From the NCBI GenBank assembly GCA_965657935.1, contig CBFHQE010000101.1:1-11654 (forward strand): a stretch of DNA of 11,654 nt, written 5' to 3'. Position numbers and translations under genes: made by a program. Shown here in pieces: positions 1 through 6,203 of this stretch; the first letter of the stretch is position 1, and the number at the start of each line of letters is the position of its first letter. Below the pieces are notes generated by a model that saw only the letters and a list, made by a program, of their open reading frames with translations, was not told the DNA's origin and searched no databases. Source of the stretch: Maricaulis sp965657935 (GTDB taxonomy: Bacteria; Pseudomonadota; Alphaproteobacteria; Caulobacterales; Maricaulaceae).

Positions 1-374
1 AGCATGATTTCGGCCGTTCGATTGTCCATCCATACAGGAATGCGCTCGCGCTGGAGCAGCGCAAAAGCCCGAACATCATCGATTCCATGGGTCTGATCGG
101 CGTGTTCATGCGTCAGCAAAACACCGTCAAGGCGCCGAACGCCTGCCGAGATCATCTGTTCTCGAAAATCCGGCGATGTGTCGATAACAATCCGCGTGAC
201 AGCCTGACCTGCATCCAGGTCTTCGATCGAACGGGCATGTTCGAACAAGGCTGAACAGCGTCGGCGTCGATTGCGCGGATCACCCGGATCACAATCGCCC
301 CAATCACCATTCGCGCGCGGCACGCCGCCCGATGAACCCGTGCCAAGCAGCGTCAGGCGGGTGACGGCGCTCAT
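1..374 (-). CDS. MBL-fold metal-dependent hydrolase (PhnP/RNase Z-like group), 3' end outside window
   Basis: The first 124 residues of a metallo-beta-lactamase-fold hydrolase are visible; the C-terminal half lies beyond the window edge. Seen: an N-terminal LLGTGSSGGVPR strand-loop (residues 9-20), a Cys/Asp-rich stretch with GDWGDCDPGDPRN (23-35), and the metal motif THEHADQTHGIDD at 88-100. H89, H91 and D93 are the expected metal ligands; position 94 is Gln where the general HxHxDH consensus has His. Proteins with this N-terminus, next to a TatD-family gene, are known in Alphaproteobacteria as uncharacterised hydrolases related to PhnP and RNase Z. The natural substrate is unknown, possibly a phosphodiester or a small cyclic ester. 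The ATG at 374-372 overlaps the TGA of the upstream tatD-like gene (ATGA), so it is probably translated by coupling as the last visible gene of the rlpA-holB operon. Confidence 0.85.
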   Translation of the reverse strand, partial: MSAVTRLTLLGTGSSGGVPRANGDWGDCDPGDPRNRRRRCSALFEHARSIEDLDAGQAVTRIVIDTSPDFREQMISAGVRRLDGVLLTHEHADQTHGIDDVRAFALLQRERIPVWMDNRTAEIM

Positions 375-1153
375 GGACGTCTGACCTTGTCGAACAGACG
401 GAAAAACGCATCGGAAGTTCTCTCTGCCGTTTCAGCGTCGTCCCAGCCCTTGATCTCGCCGAGCTTGGTCGCAACGTGAGGCAGAAAGCTGGGCTCGCAA
501 CGTTTGCCGCGATGTGGGACTGGTGCCAGATAAGGACAATCTGTCTCCACGATCACCCGGTCATCCGGCACGATGTCGTGGAATATCGCACGAACATCGT
601 CCGCTTTCTTGAAGGTGATGATTCCAGAAGCTGCGAAATAAGCGCCCAGTTTTGCAGCGCGTTTGGCGAGTTCCGGGCCGCTTGAATAACAGTGCATCAG
701 CGGGCGAAACGCCCCCTTCCCCATTTCCTCTTCCAGGATATCACCCATCAGATCATCGGCTTCACGGGTGTGAATGACCAGTGGTAATCCGGTCTTTCTT
801 GAGGCTTCGATATGAGCTCTAAAGCTTTGTACTTGCTGTTCAATCGGACTGTAACCGTAATGCAGGTCCAGTCCGGTTTCACCGATCCCGGCAACGCGAG
901 GATGCTGAGCGGTTTCGATCAGCTCCTCCGCAGTGATATCCGGGCGATCCTTGGCGTGGTGCGGATGCGCTCCGATCGTGCACCAGATATCGTCATAGGC
1001 TTCGGCAATCGCTGAAACTGCCGGAAAATCAGATAATTGACAGCAGATCGTGAGCATTCGCTTCACGCCGGCCGCTCTCGCCCGCGCAATGGTTTCATCA
1101 AGGTCTTCGACGAATTGCTCGCCGTGCAGATTAACGTGGCTATCTACCAGCAT
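371..1153 (-). CDS. TatD-family metal-dependent hydrolase (YcfH/TatD DNase-like)
   Basis: A 260-residue TIM-barrel hydrolase of the TatD family, the usual length. Seen motifs: DSHVNLH at 4-10, GAHPHHA at 61-67, GIGETGLDLHY at 89-99 (E92 metal ligand), VIHTRE at 126-131 (H128), MHCYSSG at 153-159 (H154) and ETDCPYLAP at 203-211 (D205). Family members are Mg/Mn-dependent 3'-5' nucleases, implicated in DNA repair and, for some, in removing D-amino acids from tRNA; no specific role can be assigned here. The usual HxH at the start of the barrel is HVN, so the second histidine ligand is Asn8, with a further His at 10. The gene lies downstream of holB as ycfH does in Escherichia coli, and its stop overlaps the start of the MBL gene by four bases. 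The 70-base spacer before it holds 13-bp repeats and no strong ribosome binding site; the start is an ATG at 1153. Confidence 0.92.
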   Translation of the reverse strand: MLVDSHVNLHGEQFVEDLDETIARARAAGVKRMLTICCQLSDFPAVSAIAEAYDDIWCTIGAHPHHAKDRPDITAEELIETAQHPRVAGIGETGLDLHYGYSPIEQQVQSFRAHIEASRKTGLPLVIHTREADDLMGDILEEEMGKGAFRPLMHCYSSGPELAKRAAKLGAYFAASGIITFKKADDVRAIFHDIVPDDRVIVETDCPYLAPVPHRGKRCEPSFLPHVATKLGEIKGWDDAETAERTSDAFFRLFDKVRRP

Positions 1154-1164
1154 TTATTGATTAT

Positions 1165-1228
1165 CCAAGTGTGCAGGCTAAGTGTTCAGTCCAGATTTAC
1201 AGGCCAAAATTCAGGCCAAATATTCAGG
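1165..1228. repeat. Five degenerate 13-bp tandem repeats in the holB-tatD spacer
   Basis: Read on the plus strand, five consecutive units line up: CCAAGTGTGCAGG (1165-1177), CTAAGTGTTCAGT (1178-1190), CCAGATTTACAGG (1191-1203), CCAAAATTCAGG (1204-1215, one base shorter) and CCAAATATTCAGG (1216-1228). The ends of each unit (CCA... and ...CAGG) are best conserved. The array covers most of the spacer and contributes the TGA stop of holB (1226-1224). No function is known; it looks like an old, decaying microsatellite-type expansion or the leftover of a mobile repeat. Confidence 0.7.
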
Positions 1229-2264
1229 ATGCCCTTGCAGCGGACCGGGTCAGAGACAGGGCCTGCAACACGGTCTGTTTCGGATCCAGATAGAGCGCTT
1301 CCGCATCGCGGACAAGCTTGGCCATCTCCGACCAGGCCTTGATCCAACCCTTGGGATCCCGGCCCTCCGTCGCTGTTTGTCGCGCCTGCGCCTGGCAGGC
1401 GCGGGCCAGGGCCTCATAGAATACTGCCAGCTGGTCCTCACGCCCCTTGCCGGTGACACGATCTGCAATGCGGCGAGCCTCTTGTTCATTCAGCGACGTG
1501 CCGCGCGCCACCAGAGATTCAACGTCCTGGATCAGGCTGGCTCCATCTCCAATGGCGAGGGCCAAGGCACGACCTGGACAGGAGTTTGCGTAGTCAATCA
1601 GCTGTTCCAGCGCCGCATTGGCCGGCACGCCATTGCGCTCGCTCAGCCATTGCCTCACGGCGGCCGGTTCCGGGGCCCGCAGGACAAGCTTGCGGCAGCG
1701 GGAACGGATCGTGGCGGGCAACCGCCCTGGTGAATGGGAGATCAGGATAAGGATGCCGCGCTTGGGTGGTTCTTCAAGTGTCTTCAACAACGCATTGGCT
1801 GCATTGCGATTCATGTCATCAGCGCTATCCACAATGCACACGCGCCAGCCACCGGCTCCGGCGCTTTTCTCGAAAAAACTGGGAGCCTTGCGCGCTTCAT
1901 CGACGGTGATCTCGGCACGCCAACGTTTGCGTTTTTCATCCCAGGGTCGCCGCAGCATCAACAGGTCTGGGTTGGCGCGCGCCTCGAGCAACTGACACAC
2001 GGGATCGCGCGGACCGGAGCCCAACACACCGTATTCCTGATCCGCAGCTGCGCCCAGAACCCGGCGCGCCATGCGCCAGGCCAGCGTGGCCTTGCCAATG
2101 CCCTTGGGGCCGGAGATCAGCCAGGCATGATGCAGGCGACCGCCTTCCCAGGCGGTCTGGAACCCTTCTTCGGCTTCACGATGGCCCAGCAGGTCATACC
2201 GCTCACGCGGAGGCAGACAGCCAGCTTCCTGATCCGAAGCAATATCCGGATCGTTCAGGCTCAC
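1224..2264 (-). CDS. holB: DNA polymerase III subunit delta-prime (clamp loader)
   Basis: A 346-residue AAA+ protein corresponding to the delta-prime subunit of the replicative clamp loader, which with delta and tau/gamma loads the beta sliding clamp on primed DNA. Seen: the HHAWLISGPKGIGKAT Walker A region (45-60), a degenerate Walker B strand RVCIVDSADDMN (141-152), the NALLKTLEEPP segment (157-167) typical of clamp loaders, and an RSRC arginine-finger (SRC) motif at 187-190. The C-terminal third is helical and poorly conserved, as usual for the collar domain. The four-cysteine zinc module of the E. coli protein is not evident. The start is GTG at 2264-2262, overlapping the TGA of tmk (GTGA), so translation is probably coupled to tmk. 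The tmk-holB pairing is widespread and supports the call. Confidence 0.95.
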   Translation of the reverse strand: MSLNDPDIASDQEAGCLPPRERYDLLGHREAEEGFQTAWEGGRLHHAWLISGPKGIGKATLAWRMARRVLGAAADQEYGVLGSGPRDPVCQLLEARANPDLLMLRRPWDEKRKRWRAEITVDEARKAPSFFEKSAGAGGWRVCIVDSADDMNRNAANALLKTLEEPPKRGILILISHSPGRLPATIRSRCRKLVLRAPEPAAVRQWLSERNGVPANAALEQLIDYANSCPGRALALAIGDGASLIQDVESLVARGTSLNEQEARRIADRVTGKGREDQLAVFYEALARACQAQARQTATEGRDPKGWIKAWSEMAKLVRDAEALYLDPKQTVLQALSLTRSAARAS

Positions 2265-2893
2265 GCGAATACACCGAGCTTTTCGGACATGATCGCCAGA
2301 GCGGCTTGATAGACTTTTTCGGGTGACAGGGCGGCGTCCAGAACCACACAGCGTTTCGGCTCATTGACCGCAATGTTCAGGAAGGCATTTCGCAGGCGTG
2401 TGTGGAAATCCGTTTCATGCATTTCAAAACGGGTCGGATCTTCACCGCGCTCCACGGTGCGGCGCAAGCCAACGAGTGGATCTAGGTCCAGAATGAAAGT
2501 CAGATCCGGATAAAAATCTTCCAGCGCCACGCTGTGCAATTGACGGATACGGTCAATATCAACTCCGCCTGCAGCGCCCTGATAAGCCACTGTGCTGTCG
2601 GAAAAACGATCGGAAAGGACCCAGGCGCCGCGCGCCAGTGCGGGCTGGATAAGGCGTTCCACGTGATCAACACGTGCGGCGTACATCAACAGGGCTTCGG
2701 TGACAGGCGACCATCGGTCGGTTGCGCCGGTCAACAGGATGTCACGCAGGTCTTCAGCGCCCGGCGTGCCGCCCGGCTCACGCGTGACGACGACTTCCAG
2801 CCCCTGGTTTTCCAGATGCGCCTGCAGTTTGCGAATGAGCGTGGTTTTGCCCGCGCCTTCACCGCCTTCGAGCGAGATGAACCGACCTGACAC
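2261..2893 (-). CDS. tmk: Thymidylate kinase
   Basis: A 210-residue dTMP kinase, which phosphorylates dTMP to dTDP in dTTP synthesis; the length is normal. Seen: the P-loop GGEGAGKTT (10-18), the TREPGGTPGAEDLR nucleotide-monophosphate-binding segment (38-50), the DRFSDSTVAYQG signature (95-106) and a LID segment RTVERGEDPTRFE before the C-terminal helices. The start is GTG at 2893-2891, one base after the TGA of the carboxypeptidase gene, with no room for independent expression. Its end overlaps holB by four bases. The placement of a nucleotide kinase between cell-wall and replication genes is the usual alphaproteobacterial arrangement. Confidence 0.97.
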   Translation of the reverse strand: MSGRFISLEGGEGAGKTTLIRKLQAHLENQGLEVVVTREPGGTPGAEDLRDILLTGATDRWSPVTEALLMYAARVDHVERLIQPALARGAWVLSDRFSDSTVAYQGAAGGVDIDRIRQLHSVALEDFYPDLTFILDLDPLVGLRRTVERGEDPTRFEMHETDFHTRLRNAFLNIAVNEPKRCVVLDAALSPEKVYQAALAIMSEKLGVFA

Positions 2894-2894
2894 G

Positions 2895-4040
2895 TCAGTT
2901 GCCGCGGATCATGTGAGCCAGCGCGGCGCCAATACGCCCCATCAATCCCATGCGCGCGACATCCTCGGATGCGACGACTGCAAATTCACGATCCTCCTGT
3001 CCGGGAACTTCGACGATGATACGGCCAATTTCGTCGCCTGCGGAGATCGGCGCTGGGACCGGGCCGTCAAAGACCACCGAAACCGTCATGTTGCGGCGGG
3101 CCCTGCGATGCAGCGCCAGCTGCACATCCTCGGCAAGCTCGAGCCCGACGGTTTCCGTCTCTCCCATGAAGACAGTGGCCTGGGCTTCCAGAGCGTCGCC
3201 GGCCGTGAACAGGTCATAGAGCGCATAATCATTGATCGCCGCACGCATCATGCGCTCGGCTTCGTTGGCGCGATCGGTATTCGACCCCATTCCGTTAAAG
3301 ACGATGATCCTGCGTACGCCGTCCCGTTCCGCGGTGCCGACCAGGCCATAGCCACTTTCCTCGGTGTGACCGGTCTTGAGCCCATCAGCCCCGGAAAAGA
3401 CGCCCAGAAGTGGATTGCGATTGTACTGACGGATGCCGTTATAGGTGAACTCGCGCTCTGCCCAGATGGAATAGAACTGCGGGTGGTCCGCTATGATCAT
3501 GCGGGCCAGTTCGGCAAGGTCGGCCGCGCTGATACGGTGATCAGGGTGTGGCCAGCCCGTGGAATTGGCAAAACGAGCGCTTTCCAGCCCGAGCTCCCGG
3601 GCGCGATCCGTCATCATTTCGGCAAAGGCTTCCTCGGATCCGCCGAGCGCTTCGGCAATCACGATACAGGCATCATTGCCAGACTGGATGATAATGCCGC
3701 GCAGCAGGTCCTCAACGCGAGCACGGGAGTTCACTTCCAGGAACATGGTCGAGCTGCCGGAGGCGGCACCGCCCCGACGCCATGCATTTTCTGACACCGG
3801 CAACTCGTCATCCAGTGACAGCTGGCCATCGCGAATGGCCTCGAGCGTCATCAGGACCGTCATCAGCTTGGACATCGAGGCTGGCGGCATGGCGACATCG
3901 CCATTGCGATCAAAGAGGATTTCACCCGTCTCGAAGTCCATGATCACCGCATGGGTGGCTTCGGTCTGGTATTGATCCTGAGCTATGGCCGCATTGACCG
4001 GTGTGCTCAGGAGAAGCAGGGATGCGAGAATGGCACGCAA
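2895..4040 (-). CDS. D-alanyl-D-alanine carboxypeptidase (PBP5/DacA-like, S11 family)
   Basis: A 381-residue serine DD-carboxypeptidase that trims the terminal D-Ala from peptidoglycan pentapeptides in the periplasm. An N-terminal signal peptide (about 1-20, ending near AAIA) is followed by the S11 catalytic domain. That domain has the SxxK motif at 55-58 (PASMSK), the SGN triad at 120-122 and KTG at 222-224. A beta-rich PBP5 C-terminal domain follows (about 275-360), and the last 20 residues form an amphipathic helix (MGLMGRIGAALAHMI) of the kind that anchors PBP5 to the outer face of the inner membrane. The reading frame has no in-frame ATG upstream. The start is TTG at 4040-4038, preceded by a strong GAAGGAG eight bases away. 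The gene sits between rlpA and tmk, so wall-maturation genes lead the operon. The choice among dacA, dacC and dacF is not possible from sequence. Confidence 0.95.
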   Translation of the reverse strand: MRAILASLLLLSTPVNAAIAQDQYQTEATHAVIMDFETGEILFDRNGDVAMPPASMSKLMTVLMTLEAIRDGQLSLDDELPVSENAWRRGGAASGSSTMFLEVNSRARVEDLLRGIIIQSGNDACIVIAEALGGSEEAFAEMMTDRARELGLESARFANSTGWPHPDHRISAADLAELARMIIADHPQFYSIWAEREFTYNGIRQYNRNPLLGVFSGADGLKTGHTEESGYGLVGTAERDGVRRIIVFNGMGSNTDRANEAERMMRAAINDYALYDLFTAGDALEAQATVFMGETETVGLELAEDVQLALHRRARRNMTVSVVFDGPVPAPISAGDEIGRIIVEVPGQEDREFAVVASEDVARMGLMGRIGAALAHMIRGN

Positions 4041-4048
4041 CGGGGACG

Positions 4049-4055
4049 CTCCTTC
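4049..4055 (-). promoter_or_regulatory. Ribosome binding site that fixes the TTG start of the carboxypeptidase gene
   Basis: On the minus strand GAAGGAG lies eight bases before the TTG codon at 4040-4038. No ATG or GTG in the same frame precedes it, and the signal peptide begins directly at this codon, so the TTG is the best start. Confidence 0.7.
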
Positions 4056-4143
4056 GACGATTCGCGGATGACTTACGTGCCGCGCATTGAAGCGTGTGGG
4101 CCCGGTCAGGTCCAGCGTTCAAACAGGGCATTTTCGTGAATTG

Positions 4144-5034
4144 TCAGCCGATCGAAACAATACGGCTGTCGTAAATTCCATACGAAGTGAGTTGATGCGC
4201 GGCATCGGCAGCCGCCTGCTCACTGGCCCAGCGACCCAGGTAGACACGATATAGCGTGCGGCCGTTCGTATGTGTCTCATCGATCCAGATCTCGCCCAGA
4301 TCTGCAATGCGCCTCTGCAGGTTTTCCGCATTCGCACGCATTCCAAACGCTCCGAGCTGAACCGTAAAGCGTCCCTCACCCGCAAACTGACGTTGCTGGG
4401 GGGCAGCGGCGGCAACTGGCACTGGCGCGGGACTTGGCGCGCTGGTTGGACCGGATGGTGTCGGCTGAGCGTTGGTGGAATGGGTGCGTGTTGGCGGTTC
4501 TGCACGGGCATGGGCCGGGCCAAGATATCTGACACGCACACGGGCGAGGCCGCGGGACCGATAGTCGAGCTCTTCGGCTGCGGCACGTGAAAGGTCGATG
4601 ATGCGATCATCCACAAAGGGGCCGCGATCATTGATGCGAACGATCACGCTGCGGCCGTTTTCCAGATTGGTGACTTCGGCAATCGAGGGAATTGGCAATG
4701 TTGTATGCGCGGCTGTCATGAGGTGCTGGTCAAACACTTCACCATTGGCGGTCGGGCGGCCATGAAATGTCGGGCCATACCAGGACCCGATCCCGGTTTC
4801 GTCATAATCATCGTCACGGCGAGGCACATAGCGCGCTCCGGCAACGACATAGGGATTGCCAACTTTTTGGTGATCACTGGAACGTGCAATCAACGATCGG
4901 GTTTCGCCCCTGGACAAAGGGCGTGCCGAGCGCTCGGCATTGCCGTCGAAGGACCGCAGATTGTTTGGCGTGGACGAACAGGCCGCGGCTGCAAGGGCGC
5001 ATGCCAGAACCAGAAATATTTTCAGCGCGTGCAA
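4144..5034 (-). CDS. rlpA: Septal-ring lytic transglycosylase RlpA-family lipoprotein with SPOR domain
   Basis: A 296-residue outer-membrane lipoprotein of the RlpA family, which binds or cleaves stem-peptide-free glycan strands at the division septum. Seen: a lipoprotein signal peptide with the lipidated Cys at 19 (ALAAAAC), and a double-psi beta-barrel domain at about 82-172. That domain contains GIGSWYGPTFHGRPTANGE and RINDRGPF (134-140); E99, H110 and D136 match positions I recall as important in Pseudomonas RlpA. A Pro/Ala-rich linker spans about 174-213. A C-terminal SPOR domain (about 220-296, FTVQLGAF...YRVYLGRW) targets denuded septal peptidoglycan. The only plausible start is TTG at 5034-5032: the frame has a stop a few codons upstream and no ATG/GTG, and AGGA lies 9 bases before it. 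This is the first gene of the minus-strand operon. Confidence 0.93.
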   Translation of the reverse strand: MHALKIFLVLACALAAAACSSTPNNLRSFDGNAERSARPLSRGETRSLIARSSDHQKVGNPYVVAGARYVPRRDDDYDETGIGSWYGPTFHGRPTANGEVFDQHLMTAAHTTLPIPSIAEVTNLENGRSVIVRINDRGPFVDDRIIDLSRAAAEELDYRSRGLARVRVRYLGPAHARAEPPTRTHSTNAQPTPSGPTSAPSPAPVPVAAAAPQQRQFAGEGRFTVQLGAFGMRANAENLQRRIADLGEIWIDETHTNGRTLYRVYLGRWASEQAAADAAHQLTSYGIYDSRIVSIG

Positions 5035-5076
5035 GAAACACCATCCTGTTACGGGTAGAGGTCACTCTATCCGAAG

Positions 5077-5082
5077 ATTATC
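5077..5082 (-). promoter_or_regulatory. Possible -10 element for the rlpA operon
   Basis: On the minus strand GATAAT (5082-5077) lies about 40 bases before the rlpA start in the short region between the tRNA and rlpA. It matches TATAAT in five of six positions, but no convincing -35 was found at 16-18 bases (TTACGG is the nearest). A promoter is needed here because rlpA is the first gene, so the site is plausible but weak. Confidence 0.3.
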
Positions 5083-5121
5083 AGGGAAATGGTGAAAGCT
5101 CCGTAAGCTGCATCAAGATAG

Positions 5122-5149
5122 TTGCCATTCACCCCGAAAGCTGGGTAAT
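5122..5149 (+). promoter_or_regulatory. Likely promoter of the tRNA-Ser gene
   Basis: TTGCCA (5122-5127, five of six matches to TTGACA) is followed after 16 bases by GGTAAT (5144-5149, four of six matches to TATAAT). A start of transcription about seven bases on would fall just ahead of the tRNA at 5160. The spacing and position support it; it was read by eye, not scored. Confidence 0.4.
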
Positions 5150-5159
5150 TGAGTTTATC

Positions 5160-5247
<88 letters not shown>

Positions 5248-5253
5248 TCAGTC

Positions 5254-6000
5254 TCAGTCGAGCACCCATTTCAGCTGAAACTGCACAACTCAGCTGAAAC
5301 TGCACAACGTTTTCGGTCACGCCATCGACACCGAATTTGTTATCCCAATACTGCCACTCGATACCCGCCCAGATATTTCCTGGATCACCCGTCAGTGAGC
5401 CCAGATTGACCAGGGCGCGCGGGACGATAAGCGTATTGGCGACCCCGGCCCCCTCGCCGCCCGCGATATCGGAAAACCCCTCGAACAGAAGATGTGTGGA
5501 GCCAATCGTGACCGGGCGATTCCAGGCCAGGATGAGCTGTTCGGTACTGCCGGGACGTGTCGGGTCATCGCGATGCAGTGCCATGACCTTGAAGAAGACG
5601 AAACCTGGCAGGTCCAGATCCGCCGACAAGCCGCCGAGATAACGCTCCAAACCCTGTTCGCCTCGTTCGTAGTTCAGCGTGACATGGATATCGCGAACGA
5701 GCCCGTCGCCGAAATCGAGGTCGAACAGTCGTTCCAGGGAAAAACGCGGCGTGATCTCTCCGTAAACTCCGAGGCTACCATCACCGCTGAAGGCGAAGTC
5801 GGTGAACACAAACACGTCTCCGCCGGACCAGCGATTGGCATGCTCACAGTGACTATGGTTCTTTCACTTGGCCCGAGCTCAAAGCCCTCACCGCGCAGAA
5901 TCTGGATATTCTCGGTGTGCCAGAACTCCTGGGCCTTGGCATTCATGGCAAGAACGAGGACAGCGGCTGCCGCCAGAGCAATCTGAATTCCCAAGCGCAT
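5254..6000 (-). pseudogene. Tsx/OmpK-family nucleoside-specific outer-membrane channel, broken by two frameshifts
   Basis: The gene starts at ATG 6000-5998 with a strong AAGGAGG site five bases upstream and encodes a signal peptide (about residues 1-23, ending NAKA) followed by FWHTENIQILRGEGFELGPSE. The frame is right up to codon 52 (VTV, ending 5845). There one base is missing, and the family sequence EHANRWSGGDVFVFTD resumes in the next frame from 5845. That frame continues through YGEITPRFSLERLF and WQYWDNKFGVDGVTENVVQFQL. A perfect 19-bp tandem duplication (5271-5308) then shifts it again. Without the extra copy it would end QFQLKWVLD and stop at 5256-5254. Correcting both lesions gives exactly 243 codons including the stop, a normal size for the family. 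Unrepaired, the native start gives a 108-residue product ending at 5674, and the second frame runs on across the antisense of the tRNA to 5129. Intact relatives form 12-stranded barrels for nucleosides or related small solutes. I am confident of the family and fairly sure it is inactive; an error in the single-base site cannot be excluded. Confidence 0.85.
5271..5308. repeat. Perfect 19-bp tandem duplication inside the channel pseudogene
   Basis: The 19-mer tcagctgaaactgcacaac occurs twice in a row, at 5271-5289 and 5290-5308, with no mismatch. Nineteen is not a multiple of three, so the copy shifts the frame of the minus-strand channel gene a few codons before its stop. Removing one copy restores the family's C-terminal strand. 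The left copy begins inside a 12-bp palindrome, TTTCAGCTGAAA (5269-5280), which may have favoured slippage. Confidence 0.95.
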
Positions 6001-6203
6001 GAGCCCCTCCTTGTCCCAAGCGATCAAGCCATGATTCCCCTTCAAGTGACGCTCCGGAAGACCTGATCTGCCCTTGAACAAGCCTTCCGGGCTTGATCAC
6101 GCGACCTCACAATGCGCGCGGGCCGATCACGAGCGCGTTGGGTGGGGAAGACAAATCGTCATAGAAGTCTATGTCTCTGAAAACAGAACCAAGCGGAGCC
6201 ATC
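6001..6203. other. Divergent intergenic region between the channel pseudogene and msrP
   Basis: About 200 bases without a credible gene, which must hold the promoters for both directions. It contains a short hairpin, CAAGCC-TTCCG-GGCTTG (6079-6095), which competes with a wider inverted repeat CCGGAAG/CTTCCGG (6054-6060 and 6084-6090). There is also GATCAAGC/GCTTGATC at about 6022-6029 and 6091-6098. No confident -35/-10 pair was recognised. Nested inverted repeats between divergent genes could be operator sites, but there is no direct proof. Confidence 0.4.
6006..6012 (-). promoter_or_regulatory. Ribosome binding site of the channel pseudogene
   Basis: AAGGAGG on the minus strand lies five bases before the ATG at 6000. 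It supports this ATG over an in-frame ATG 81 bases upstream, because the signal peptide begins here. The intact site suggests the inactivation is recent. Confidence 0.7.

Noticed and set aside
2700..3794. A 364-codon open frame on the plus strand
   Set aside because: It lies opposite the carboxypeptidase and thymidylate kinase genes, has no recognisable domain, and is explained by high-GC codon use on the other strand.
5840..5850. Programmed ribosomal frameshifting in the channel gene
   Set aside because: No slippery heptamer or downstream structure is seen at the shift, and a second unrelated lesion exists downstream; decay explains both better.
6001..6081. Upstream start for the Tsx-like gene adding 27 residues
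   Set aside because: The ATG at 6000 has AAGGAGG in front and begins a standard signal peptide; the upstream segment would bury it.
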